Positions 1-9,766 of a stretch of DNA of 34,342 bases are shown here, one piece after another. The stretch's first letter is position 1; the number at the start of each line of letters is the position of its first letter. Made by a program: the position numbers and the translations under genes. The stretch spans positions 1 to 34,342 of the forward strand of contig JAJYLV010000014.1 in NCBI GenBank assembly GCA_021787445.1, in the 5' to 3' direction. Source of the stretch: Chloroflexota bacterium. GTDB taxonomy: Bacteria; Chloroflexota; Limnocylindria; P2-11E. The notes beneath the pieces are model-generated. The model worked only from the letters and a program-made list of their open reading frames with translations. It ran no database searches and was not told the DNA's origin.

Positions 1-14
1 CCGGTCGGGACCGC
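1..14 (+). repeat. Candidate att core copy A (CCGGTCGGGACCGC)
   Basis: Identical 14-mer at 19807-19820 and 34194-34207; CGGTC-GG-GACCG dyad with a 2-bp centre. Confidence 0.55.
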
Positions 15-1513
15 GGCATCGAACTCGATGCCGCCAATGCGAAGAGTGGGGCGACCTCCTTCCGGACGTCGACCTCGGTGAAGGCCCCCCCATCGATCAG
101 GACCCGCGAGGAGATAGTCCACGTGATGCGACGCTGGACCTCAGGTGACGCCTCCGACCAGGTCGAGGCGAAGTCCATCGCCATCTGAGTCGCCTCGAGG
201 ATCCTGCGCTCCTCGGGCAGCTGTTCGACGCGCCCGAGTTGCGCGCGGAGATCCGCGAGCTGCGCGCGGTAGTCGTCCTCCTCGAGCGCACCCCAGGTGA
301 ACGCGTCAGTGATCCGCTTAATCGCGACGCGGAGCCGCGCGGCTTTCCCAGCATCAGCTCCGCGAAGCATGTACGCGCGGACGAGCTTCGCGATCCGCGC
401 GCGGTCCTTGTCGCGCAGCGTCGTCGCCTTCGTGAGCCAGGTCCCGAACTCGCGCTCGAGGTCCACCGCCGAGACCGAGGGCTGCTCGCATCCAGCGTGC
501 TGCTGCGCGTTGCGACAGCGCATCCGCTGCTTCGACATCGAGGTCACCTTCCCACCGCAGCGGCAGCGCGCCCCGGAGAGCGGGTAGGCGCGCGCGGCCA
601 CGTCATGGCCGTTCGTGCGCGTGCGCCGGCGCCGCATCGCCTGGAGCTCCTGGTACGTCTCGAGCGGCATGAAGCCGTCGAAGGCCGCGCGTCGCAGTTC
701 CGTGCCACCGCGCTTGCGCCGGTAGCCAAGGTAGCCGGCGTTCATCGGGTTCGCGAGCACGTTGCGCCACCACTCATCGGTGAGGGCGCGGCCGCGCGGT
801 GTGCGATAGCCCTCGCGGCCCGCCCACCGCGCGAGTTCGCCGAAGCCAACCTCGCCGGTGAGGTAGCGGCGCGCGCCCTCGAGGACGATCGCGCTGAGCT
901 CCAGGTGCGGCTTGTAGCTGTAGATCGGTGAGCCCTTCGTGTTCGTACTCGTCTGCACCGCGATGAAGGTCTCCGGCACGCGCCCGAGCGGCAGCCCGCG
1001 CTCGTGCTTCTCGCGCAGCCCGACCCCGACCCAAAAGCCGATCGTGTCCGAGGCGAACTCATCCGCCGCTTCCATGAGGCGCTCGGCAAACTTCCCCTCG
1101 GGCCGCTCGACGTCGAACGGCGCGTTCAGCGCAAGGACCGTGACGCCGCGCGCGCGGAGCTCGTCCTTGTAGCGGCGCGAGATCAGCGCGTTGCGGGCCC
1201 AGCGCGAGGTGTGGAGCACGAGGACGGTGGCGATCTTCCCGCCGCGGGCGAGCGCGAGCAGATCCTGGAACGCGACGCGGTCCTCGCGGCGCCCGCTCAT
1301 GAGGTCGAGGAAGACGTGCTCGGCGGGGATCCAGAGATGCCGCGCGGCTGCTGCCTCGAGCGTGCCCTTGAGCTGCGCCGTGGGCGAGAAGCCCTCGACC
1401 TGCTCGCGCTTGGACTCGCGCATGTACACCGCGCCGACGGCCCAGCCTTCGTTGTCGGCGGCTGCGGCGGCGTACGCCTCCCAGACCTGCGCGAGCTCAG
1501 GACGCAACGTCAT
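2..1513 (-). CDS. Large serine recombinase (resolvase N-terminal, recombinase and zinc-ribbon domains), 3' end runs off window edge
   Basis: Not in the ORF track because it is open to the window edge. Reverse complement from ATG at 1513 reads MTLRPELAQVWEAYAAAAADNEGWAVGAVYMRESKREQVEGFSPTAQLKGTLEAAAARHLWIPAEHVFLDLMSGRREDRVAFQDLLALARGGKIATVLVLHTSRWARNA..., closely matching the recombinase at 19564-21282; zinc-ribbon CRCGGKVTSMSKQRMRC present. Confidence 0.88.
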   Translation of the reverse strand, partial: MTLRPELAQVWEAYAAAAADNEGWAVGAVYMRESKREQVEGFSPTAQLKGTLEAAAARHLWIPAEHVFLDLMSGRREDRVAFQDLLALARGGKIATVLVLHTSRWARNALISRRYKDELRARGVTVLALNAPFDVERPEGKFAERLMEAADEFASDTIGFWVGVGLREKHERGLPLGRVPETFIAVQTSTNTKGSPIYSYKPHLELSAIVLEGARRYLTGEVGFGELARWAGREGYRTPRGRALTDEWWRNVLANPMNAGYLGYRRKRGGTELRRAAFDGFMPLETYQELQAMRRRRTRTNGHDVAARAYPLSGARCRCGGKVTSMSKQRMRCRNAQQHAGCEQPSVSAVDLEREFGTWLTKATTLRDKDRARIAKLVRAYMLRGADAGKAARLRVAIKRITDAFTWGALEEDDYRAQLADLRAQLGRVEQLPEERRILEATQMAMDFASTWSEASPEVQRRITWTISSRVLIDGGAFTEVDVRKEVAPLFALAASSSMPRSRP

Positions 1514-1822
1514 GTAGCTCCTCCCGGCGTCGCTCGCGCTCCGCCTGGCGCCTCACGCCCTCCTCGGCGAGGATCGCCAGCAGCTCCTCGAGCGGGTCGC
1601 CGCCGACACTATCGGGCGCGGGAACTCCATCATCCGGGCGTCTCTGCGCGCCGGCGCGTCGCCGAGCGGCCCGGTGGGTATCCCGGGCCAAAGAGGAGCG
1701 TTCGGCGGGGCGTTCCTGGGTGGGTATCCCGCGAAACCGAGCGCGATGTAGGCGCGTGGGACTCCGACGGGCCGGGACCGGCGCGCCAGCTTTCGAGGCC
1801 GGGGTGGGGTCTTGAGGTCGTT

Positions 1823-1947
1823 GGGTGGCGCAGGGAGGTCCTGGGTGGCGCAGCAGGACCACTTTCCGAAACTCCCCCTATAGCGCTGCTATGGGGAAGT
1901 TCCGGAAACACCCTCTGCTGCGCCACCTGAAGGTCGCTGCGCCACCC
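1823..1947. promoter_or_regulatory. Symmetrical inverted-repeat array: two GGGTGGCGCAG, ~46-bp imperfect palindrome, two CTGCGCCACC
   Basis: GGGTGGCGCAG at 1823-1833 and 1843-1853; palindrome arms TTTCCGAAACTCCCCCTATAGC (1863-1884) and GCTATGGGGAAGTTCCGGAAA (1888-1908); CTGCGCCACC at 1918-1927 and 1937-1946; intergenic between helicase and recombinase genes. Confidence 0.7.
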
Positions 1948-1952
1948 GCACG

Positions 1953-4126
1953 TCACAGCGGCAGCTCCGAGTCGGGCTCGTCCTCGAGGATCGCGTCGTC
2001 GCGATGCTCGCCGGTGGCCACGAGCCGCTGCTGCTCGCGCAGGCCGATGCCCTGACGGATTCGCACGCCCTTCGCGCCCTTCGCCGCCGGGAAGCCGTGC
2101 CGGTCGAGCCGGTTCGCGAAGCCGCGCTTCGCGAGAGGACGGCGCTCGCCCGCGGCCTTCGCCCACACCGAGTAGCCCGCGTACAGCTCCTCCATCGTCG
2201 CCCACGCGTCGGCCTCGACGACGCAGCACTCGGCGACGAAGTCGGCGACCGGATCCTGCGCCTCGCGGTAGCCGCGGGTCGCGGCGTCGATGACCGGCGG
2301 CATGCCGAGCCCCTCGCGCTGCCAGAGGAGACACCCGGCGACGGCCCACGCGAGCACTGCGGGTCCGCCGACCTTCGGGTCGCGCAGCGTGAGCTTGATC
2401 TGTGGGTCGCGCTGCTCGCGCGGGACGGGATGGACGAAAGGGACGAGCCGCAGCCTTCGCCACACCGCGTCGTCGTCGTCGCGCACGCGCGGCGCGTCGT
2501 TGGCGAAGATCCACAGCTTGAACTGCGGGCGGAACTCGAAGTGGTCGCGGTAGAGGTGCCGCGCGACGACCGTGTCGCCGCCGGTGAGCTGCTTCACCAG
2601 GCCCTCGGCCATGTGGCGGCCCTGGTCGACCTCGACGCCGACGACGAGCCGCCGTCCGTGGAGGCGCGCGATGTCCGCGCGCGGCGCGCCCCCGTCGCGG
2701 TGCGAGAGGAGGAACGTCTCGGGGTCGGCGGTCGCCGCGTAGTCGCCGAGCGCGGCGCGGAGCGCCTCGGCGAGCGTCGTCTTCCCGCCGCCTGTCGGGC
2801 CGTGTGCGATGAAGATGACCTCCTCGCGCGTGTCGCCGCAGAGGCCGTAGCCCGCGGCCTTCTGCACGTAGCGGATGAGCTCGGCGTCGCCGCCGAAGGT
2901 CTGGAAGAGGAAGGCGTCGAAGAGGTCGAGCCGCGCCTCCGCGTCGTAGGCGACCGGCGCGAGCTTGGTCACGAGGTCCTCGCGACGGTGCGGTCGCAGC
3001 GCGCCGGTGCGGAGATCGATCGTCCCGTTGGCGACATTGAGCAGCCAGGGCTCGGCGTCGAGGTCGTCCGCGCGCAGCGCGACCCGCGCGTCGGACTGCG
3101 CGAGCGCGATCATCGCCGCGATCTTCGAGGCGGCTTCGCTCCGCACGGCGTGCGCGGCGAGCTCCTTGCGCCGTGCCGCGCTCGTCGCGGCCTCGGCCTC
3201 GCGGTAGATGGCGCGCGCGGTGTCCTTCGCGCGCCGCTCGACCTCGCCCGTGTCATCGGTCCGCCAGCGACGGCCGTCCCAGATGTGCCACTGGCGCGTC
3301 GCGGCGACGTAGCGCAGGTCGGAGGCGTGTCGCTGGACGAGCCGCTCGCTGTTCGCGAGGTCGGTGCAGCCGTGCTCGGTCCGCGTCACCACGGGTCGGC
3401 GGTATTCGGGCGCCTGAGCCGCGAGCGCGACCAGCTCCGCGACCTCGTGACCGGCGTCGAGCCAGTCGACAACGTCGCCGTGCTCGGGCAGGTCCGGCAG
3501 ATCGACGATCCGCACGCTCGCCGCGTGACCGCTGCATGAGTCTGCGACCAGCTGCGCGTGCTTCGCGCCGACCTCGTCTGCGTCCGGGAGCACGACGATG
3601 TGACGGTCGCGCAGGTAACGCTCGCCCCACGCGGCGGGCCACTTGCCCGCGCCGAACGGCGAGACGGCAGCCGATACGGGACTGGCTCCGCGCCGCCGAG
3701 CCCCCGCAGCCAGCCCGATCCGTTCGGATGCCAGACCTCGAAGGCCTTCGGCCGGTAGCGCACGACGCGGTAGCGCGGCGCGCCGTCAGCCGTGGCGTAC
3801 ACGTAGATCGCCTCGACCGACCGCAGCTCGCGCGCCCGCGGCGGCGCCGGCGCCGGGCGACCGTTGCCGCTCGGCCACAGGCGGCGCTCGCGCAGCGCGG
3901 CGATGACCGTCTCCTGGTCGCACTGCCCGTGGCAGTGGACGAGGATCCTGCCGTCCTTCTCGCTGACGTTCAGCGACGGCTTGTCGTCGGCATGGGTCGG
4001 ACAGTGCGTGAGCCCCGAGCCGCGCCTGGCGGCCGCGGAGCACGAGCAGGCGCCCGACGAGCACGTGAGCGCGGCGAGGATGTCGCGTGCGGCTATCGCC
4101 GCGCCTCCCGCTCGAGCAGGAGGCAC
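1953..4126 (-). CDS. Primase-helicase (CHC2-type zinc finger, TOPRIM, D5_N / P4-type helicase), apparently frameshifted or internally deleted near 3600-3690
   Basis: ORF 1953-3593 carries GPTGGGKTTLAEAL and TOPRIM-like VVLPDADEVG; ORF 3386-4465 carries the CHC2 part (CSSGACSC...LTHCPTHADDKPSLNVSEKDGRILVHCHGQCDQE); continuity PFGAGKWPAAWGERYLRDRHIVVLPDADEVG lies in the helicase frame upstream of 3593. Confidence 0.75.
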
Positions 4127-4347
4127 AGGGCACAGACCGCCTTTCTGTCCAGCCGGATTGCCGCCTCGACGAGATGCGCACCCTGGTCGTCGCGCTCGTG
4201 GATCTGCAAGAGGACGTCGTCGGTGGACGGCTCGGTGAGAAGGTCGAGCGTCCCCAGGGTCCCGGAGGCGCGGATGCTTGCGGCGAGCGACCACCTCGAC
4301 AGCGACGCCTCGCTGGCGCCCTGGACGTCGGAGCGGTCGGCGCTCAC
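4093..4347 (-). CDS. Small hypothetical protein (VSADRSDVQGASEASLSRW...)
   Basis: GTG start overlaps the stop of the 4344-4586 ORF; frame within ORF 4093-4848. Confidence 0.4.
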   Translation of the reverse strand: MSADRSDVQGASEASLSRWSLAASIRASGTLGTLDLLTEPSTDDVLLQIHERDDQGAHLVEAAIRLDRKAVCALCLLLEREARR

Positions 4348-4586
4348 GCCCGGCCAGTCGCGCGGCGGGCAGCGAGGACCTGCGCGAGCTCGTCGCTGCT
4401 GAGCATGTACGACGTGAACCAGCTGGCGCCGCAGTGCGCACAGACGTAGCCGCCGACCGTCGCATCGCGTTCGAGGTCGCGCGCGATCACCGTCGGAGCA
4501 GTCCCACGGCTGCATCGGGTGCAGGCGTCGAGCATCAGGTCCGCGCTCGCGCCCCCGATCCCGCCGAGGCCACGGACCGCCATCAC
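4344..4586 (-). CDS. Small zinc-ribbon protein
   Basis: CTRC...YVCAHCGASW; ATG overlaps the stop of the ParB-like gene. Confidence 0.55.
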   Translation of the reverse strand: MMAVRGLGGIGGASADLMLDACTRCSRGTAPTVIARDLERDATVGGYVCAHCGASWFTSYMLSSDELAQVLAARRATGRA

Positions 4587-5140
4587 GACGCCTCGATCTC
4601 CTCGAGGATCGCGTCTGGGTCGCCTGCAGGGAGGCGATCCGCGAGCTCACCGATGAGGTCCGCGACCTGGACGTCGCTCGCGCGCAGCGCGAAGTCCTTG
4701 AAGAGCGCGGCGACCGTCTCGCCGACGAAGCCCGCGGAGCGCAGCCAGCTCGTCGCAGCCGTCCGCCGCTCGTCGGAAACGCGCGCCCATGCCTGCTTGA
4801 TCGCGGCGCGCTCCTCGAGCGAGATGCCCGTGAACTCGCCGGTGGCACGGACCTCCTCGGCCGAGATCTCGCCCGCGCCGATCATGTCGCTGATCGCGCG
4901 GTTCGCGGCGCGCGTGTACGCGGTCGTCGCGATGTCGTGGTCCTGGCGGACGAAGCGTCGGTCGGGGTCGGCGGCGATCGCGCGCCGCAGGTTCTCGAAT
5001 CGCTCGGGGCTGATTGTGCGCGGGTTCTCATCCCACGGATGGAGATCGCCCACCGGCACGAGCCGTGGCGATGCGAGCCGCGACGCGGGCGCCACATCCA
5101 CAGGTTCTGAGGATGGGGAGCCAACCGTCCGCTGCGGCAC
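4583..5140 (-). CDS. ParB-N-like protein, apparently truncated and fused to an unrelated C-terminal domain
   Basis: LVPVGDLHPWDENPRTISPERFENLRRAIAADPD is ParB-like and then switches to RRFVRQDHDIATTAYTRAANRAISDMIG...; N-terminal part repeated at 27500-27640. Confidence 0.6.
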   Translation of the reverse strand: MPQRTVGSPSSEPVDVAPASRLASPRLVPVGDLHPWDENPRTISPERFENLRRAIAADPDRRFVRQDHDIATTAYTRAANRAISDMIGAGEISAEEVRATGEFTGISLEERAAIKQAWARVSDERRTAATSWLRSAGFVGETVAALFKDFALRASDVQVADLIGELADRLPAGDPDAILEEIEAS

Positions 5141-5252
5141 GGATTCGTCGCTCGCTGGTAGTGCGTTTCTCTATGTCAGCGTGATGCGGCCAGGTACAAC
5201 CGATCCGAGCTTTGCAGAGAGAGCTACGCCACGGCCCCGCTCGGTTGCCTCC

Positions 5253-5459
5253 TCATGAGGACTGCTTTGACCCTGCGTACACGTAAGCGTTCACGCCGAG
5301 GTACAGGTCCTTGCCATCGATCTGGACCGCGGTCTTCTGGTTGCCGCGCGTCGACGCCACCACGAGCGTCTTCCCGCTCGAGCTCGGGGTCGGAGCGGTG
5401 ATCGGGATGCGGATAACCAGCACGTCGCCGTCGCGGGTGACGCTCAGATCATCAGCCAT
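5253..5459 (-). CDS. Small conserved protein family 'sp', copy 1 (68 aa)
   Basis: MADDLSVTRDGDVLVIRIPITAPTPSSSGKTLVVASTRGNQKTAVQIDGKDLYLGVNAYVYAGSKQSS; paralogs at 13771 and 31988. Confidence 0.8.
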   Translation of the reverse strand: MADDLSVTRDGDVLVIRIPITAPTPSSSGKTLVVASTRGNQKTAVQIDGKDLYLGVNAYVYAGSKQSS

Positions 5460-5485
5460 TGCAGCGCCTCCACTGCAGTTCGGGC

Positions 5486-5908
5486 TCAGGTCGCGGCAAG
5501 CTCCCACACCTTCTCGCGTAGTCCATCGCGGACCGCGCGGAACGCCTTGAGGCGCTCGTCCGGCGCGCCGATGGCGGCGGGATCGGGGAAGGACCAGTGG
5601 AGCATCCACTTCGCCCCCGGGAACAGCGGGCACGCTTCCTTCGCCTCGTCACAGGTGGTCACGACGAGGTCGAAGGGCTGACCGGCGAAGGCCTCGACCG
5701 TCTTGTTCTTCTGGTCCGCGATGTCGATGCCGACCTCGCGCATCACCTCGATCGCCTCCGGTCGGACCGAGCCTGCCTCGAAGCCCGCGCTGAAGACGTC
5801 GAAGCGTTCGCCGGCCGCGTGGCGGAGGAGGCCTTCGGCCATCTGCGAGCGTGCGGAGTTGTGGACGCAGAGGAAGAGCACGCGCTCCTTCGCCACCGAC
5901 GCCGCCAC
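5486..5908 (-). CDS. arsC: Arsenate reductase, LMW-phosphatase-like family
   Basis: VLFLCVHNSARSQMAEGLLRH...; active-site CxxNxxRS motif. Confidence 0.88.
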   Translation of the reverse strand: MAASVAKERVLFLCVHNSARSQMAEGLLRHAAGERFDVFSAGFEAGSVRPEAIEVMREVGIDIADQKNKTVEAFAGQPFDLVVTTCDEAKEACPLFPGAKWMLHWSFPDPAAIGAPDERLKAFRAVRDGLREKVWELAAT

Positions 5909-5939
5909 CAGGGAAGTATCGGCGACCTACGATCCTCGC

Positions 5940-7114
5940 ATGCGAGCGCGTCCGAGCCTGCGCGTCGCGTTCGTCCTCGGGTTCGTCGGCTTCGTGACCT
6001 CCTTTCGGCGCGCACATCGTCGCCGTCAACCTGCCCTTCTACGCGGAGAGCGTCGGCGTCGGGGTCGCCGTCATCGGCGTGCTCATTGCGGCGTACGACC
6101 TGGCCGAAATCATCGCCAAGCCGGTGTTCGTGCGCGGTCGCGGACCGGCAGGGGATGAAGCGAACGATGCTCGCCGGCATCGCGCTCTTCACGCTGGCGT
6201 CGCTCCTCTACCTCGTTGTGCCGCCGCAGCTGCTCATCGCCATCCGCTTCTTGCAGGGCCTCGGCGCGGCGGCGCTCTCGGCGGTCTCGCTCGCGCTCGT
6301 GGGCACGTACTTCACCCGCGACCGTGGACGAGCCTACGGCATCTACAACGCCATCAAAGGCGCGGGCTACGTCGTGAGCCCGATCGTCGGCGGGGCGATC
6401 GTGCTTCAGGCGGACTTCGCCGCGATCTTCCCCGCGACCGCCGCGGTCGGCGGCCTCGCTTTCGTGCTCTCGGCGGCGCTGCCGCAGCCGGCGAAGGAAC
6501 CCGAGGGAGTGTTCGATGACGATGAGGATCTCTCGTGGTCGAGCTTCGTGGCCGTCTTCCGCGAGCCGGTCCTATTGCCCTGGTACCTGGTGATCGTCGC
6601 GAACATGTTCCTGGTCGGGATCCTGTTCGGCTTCCTTCCGGTGAGGATCCATGAGCTGCGCCTCGACGCGGTCACGAGCGGCTTCTTCCTCTCGCTGGTC
6701 GCCGCGAGCTATCTCACGATCCAGCCGGTCGCGGGTGCGCTGGCCAACCACGTGCCCGCCGCGATCACCATCCGGGCCGGCCTCGTCCTTGGCGCAGCCA
6801 GCATCGTCGTCGCGCCGTTCGTCGACGGACCGGCGCTTGCCATTACTTCGATCATGGCGGGGATCGGAGTAGGCACGGTGTGGACCAACACCGACACCCT
6901 GGTGAGCCGGCTCGCACGCAGGGGCCGGCTCGGCGCGACGATGGGCGCGGCCGGATCGTTCAAGGAGTTCGGCGACACGATCGGGCCGATCCTCATCGGC
7001 CTCCTCTCGCAAGCATTCGGCCTTCCGACCGGCTTCGTCGTCTGCGGGGCCATCGGCCTCCTCTCCGTAGCGCTCGTTCGCGGGAAATCCTCCGTGCTTG
7101 CTACGGAGGCGTGA
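5940..7114 (+). pseudogene. MFS efflux transporter with two apparent frameshifts
   Basis: MRARPSLRVAFVLGFVGFVTSF | GAHIVAVNLPFYAESVGVGVAVIGVLIAAYDLAEIIAKPVF | ADRQGMKRTMLAGIALFTLASLLYLVVPPQ... split over three frames near 6003 and 6125-6150. Confidence 0.65.
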
Positions 7115-7175
7115 ACGACGCCGCGGCAGCGGTGACCGTCGCCTCGACCAGTCATACCCGGCCGGTGAAGACCGC

Positions 7176-9278
7176 CTACTTCGATCGAAGCAGGCGGGCC
7201 GAGTTCAGCAAGATGGCGACATCGGGAAGACTCTGCGCGGCTGCGGCCCAGATGGGCGGCAGGGTCCCCGTGGCCGCGAGGGCGATACCGACGACGTTGT
7301 AGATCGCGGCGAACGCCAGGTTCTGTCGGATCTTCGCAGCGGCGCCGCGGCCGACGCGGATCGTGTCCGGCACGAGCGACCAGTCATCGCGCAGCAGCGC
7401 CACGTCGGCGGCCTCGATCGCGACCTGGCTGCCGGCCGCGCCCATCGCCACGCCGACATCCGCCTGGGCGAGCGCCGGCGCGTCGTTCACTCCGTCCCCG
7501 ACCATCAGCACCACGCGACCCCGCGCCTGGACTTCACGGACCGCCGCGATCTTCGCGTCGGGCAGCAGCCCTGCGCGGTACGCGATCCCGAGTGGTGCCG
7601 CCGCTGCGGCGGCCACCCGTTCGTTGTCCCCGGTGAGGAGCAAGACCTCACGCACCCCGAGGTGGCGCAACCGTCCCAGCGCGCCAGCCACATCGGGACG
7701 CACCCGGTCGGCCAGCGCCACGAGTCCGACGAGCGCAGCGTCACGGGCAGCGAAGAAGACCGTCTCGCCCCGCCCCTCGAGCGCGTGCGCGCGCTCTTCC
7801 GCGGAACCGGAGACGACGACCCCGCGCTCTCCGAGGAGCGCGCGGGTGCCGACGGCCCACTCTGCGCCGTCGAGACGCGCGACCACGCCCCGCCCGGGGA
7901 GGGCTCGGAAGTCGTCGGGCGCGCCGACCGGCAGCCCGCGCCGGCGCGCCGCGTCGGCGACGGCGCGGCCGAGCGGATGCTCGCTGCGGACCTCGGCCGT
8001 CGCGAGCGAGGACAGGAGCGCGGACTCGAGCTGACCGTCGAGGGGGATGATGCTGGTGACCTCGGGGTGACCGAAGGTGAGCGTGCCGGTCTTGTCCAGG
8101 CAGACGGCATCGACGCGCGCGAGCTGCTCGAGGACGATGCCGCCCTTGACGAGCAGACCGCGCCGCGCCGCGGTGCCGACGCTCGCGAGCACGACCAGCG
8201 GGGTGGCGATAACGATGGCGCACGAGCAGGCAACGACGAGCACGGCGACCGCGTTCAGGACGCGCCCGCTGATCAGATACGTGACAAAAGCGATGCCCAG
8301 CACGAGCGGCAGATAAAAGGCGGTGAAGCGATCGGCGAAGCGCTGCACAGGAGCCTTCTGGCTCTCGGCTTCCTCGACCAGGCGCACGACTTTGGCGAAG
8401 GTCGTGTCGGCGCCGGTGCGCAGCGCACGCACCTCGACGTAACCGCCCTGGACGAGGGTCGAGGCGAGCACGCGCGAGCCCGGCGCGACATCGACGGGCA
8501 CGCTCTCGCCCGTGAGCGAGGATTGGTCGACGGCCGCGCTTCCGGTGAGGACCTCGCCGTCGGCAGGGATGCGCTCGCCGGGGCGCACCGCGACGACCTC
8601 GCCCGTGGCGACCTCGGCTGCGGGCACCTCGTGCTCGACACCGCCGCGGATGACGCGCGCGGTCTGCGGAGCGAGCCGAGTGAGCAGGCGAATCGCGTCG
8701 CGGGCACGTTCGGTCGTGCGCTCCTCCACCCAGTCGGCGAAGCGCATGAAGAACACGATGAGCGCCGCGGTGGTCCACTCGCCGATCGCGGCCGAGGCGA
8801 TGACCCCGATGGTCATGAGCGTGTGACTGGTGACCTGGCGGCGCAGCGCCGCGCGGGCCACGCCGCGGAAGACGGGGAACCCGCCGAGGACGATCGCGAG
8901 CGCCGGCACCCACCACGGCAGCCGCGCGACGAGATCCTCGACCAGGCCGAGCCGCTCGCCGAGCGCGGCCAGGCCGACCACGACTGCGATCATCGCGAGC
9001 GAGGCCCAGCCGATGAGCTGAGCCACGTCCCGACCAACCGCCTCGACCTCGCCGTGTGCGCGGGCGGTGTGGAACCCCGCCGCCTCGATCGCGTGCGCGA
9101 GCGCTTCCGCTGTGGCCTGATCGCGGTCGAAGCGGACGCTCACGCGCTCCGCGGCGAGCAGCGTCTTTACCTCGCTCACCCCGGGAACGGCGCGCAAGGC
9201 CGTCTCGACCTGCTCGGCCTCTTCGGCACAGCACATCCCCACGACCGGAAGGCTCAGCTCTTCGAGATGTGCGCTCAC
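7176..9278 (-). CDS. Heavy-metal translocating P1B-type ATPase with N-terminal HMA-like domain (VVGMCCAEE); TM4 motif reads CSC instead of CPC
   Basis: DKTGTLT, TGES, SEHPLG and GDGVNDAPAL motifs; start taken at MSAHLEELSLPVVGMCC. Confidence 0.88.
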   Translation of the reverse strand: MSAHLEELSLPVVGMCCAEEAEQVETALRAVPGVSEVKTLLAAERVSVRFDRDQATAEALAHAIEAAGFHTARAHGEVEAVGRDVAQLIGWASLAMIAVVVGLAALGERLGLVEDLVARLPWWVPALAIVLGGFPVFRGVARAALRRQVTSHTLMTIGVIASAAIGEWTTAALIVFFMRFADWVEERTTERARDAIRLLTRLAPQTARVIRGGVEHEVPAAEVATGEVVAVRPGERIPADGEVLTGSAAVDQSSLTGESVPVDVAPGSRVLASTLVQGGYVEVRALRTGADTTFAKVVRLVEEAESQKAPVQRFADRFTAFYLPLVLGIAFVTYLISGRVLNAVAVLVVACSCAIVIATPLVVLASVGTAARRGLLVKGGIVLEQLARVDAVCLDKTGTLTFGHPEVTSIIPLDGQLESALLSSLATAEVRSEHPLGRAVADAARRRGLPVGAPDDFRALPGRGVVARLDGAEWAVGTRALLGERGVVVSGSAEERAHALEGRGETVFFAARDAALVGLVALADRVRPDVAGALGRLRHLGVREVLLLTGDNERVAAAAAAPLGIAYRAGLLPDAKIAAVREVQARGRVVLMVGDGVNDAPALAQADVGVAMGAAGSQVAIEAADVALLRDDWSLVPDTIRVGRGAAAKIRQNLAFAAIYNVVGIALAATGTLPPIWAAAAQSLPDVAILLNSARLLRSK

Positions 9279-9628
9279 CTGCGGTAGTTGGCGCACGCCG
9301 CAATCCGCTCGGCGAGCGCGGCGACGGTCCCGTCGGCGTGCGCGAGCATCCGCTCGACTTCGCGACCGGCGACGCGGTAGTACACGAAGCGGCCCTCGGA
9401 GCGGCTGGTGACGAGTCCGCAATCGCGAAGGCAGGCGAGGTGCGCGCTCGCGTTCGCCTGCGACAGGCCCGTTGCCTCGACGAGGTCGCCCACGGACCGC
9501 TCGCCATCCCGAAGCGCCTCGAGCAGCGCGAGCCGTGACGGCTCCGCCAATCCGCGGAAGAGCTTGGCCTTGAGCTCAAGCGCCTCCTCCGCACCGACGC
9601 TGCTGCGGGCAGGCGCTCTCACATTCAT
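9275..9628 (-). CDS. ArsR/SmtB-family metal-responsive repressor (CadC/CmtR-like)
   Basis: LFRGLAEPSRLALLEALRDGERSVGDLVEATGLSQANASAHLACLRDCGLV; overlaps ATPase start. Confidence 0.85.
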   Translation of the reverse strand: MNVRAPARSSVGAEEALELKAKLFRGLAEPSRLALLEALRDGERSVGDLVEATGLSQANASAHLACLRDCGLVTSRSEGRFVYYRVAGREVERMLAHADGTVAALAERIAACANYRR

Positions 9629-9766
9629 CGTTGAGCGATTATATGACGATATATTCCGGCCACTTCGCTGAAAAGCGTTTGCCTCGGGCGAGTTCCAACG
9701 CGGAGCTGGGGCCCGCTCGGGATCCGGCGCGAATCTTCTCGGTGATGTCTCTGCACTCGGTTGGAC

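Noticed and set aside
2004-3539. 511-aa plus-strand ORF
   Set aside because: Antisense to the D5-type helicase gene; no recognisable motifs.
5550-5575. ttgaggcgctcg match to the LuxR 3' end near arsC1
   Set aside because: Encodes DERLKAFR in frame within arsC; match is short and does not extend, so coincidence is likelier than a luxR remnant.
7098-9287. 729-aa plus-strand ORF
   Set aside because: Antisense shadow of the P1B ATPase gene; composition typical of high-GC shadow frames with no domain motifs.
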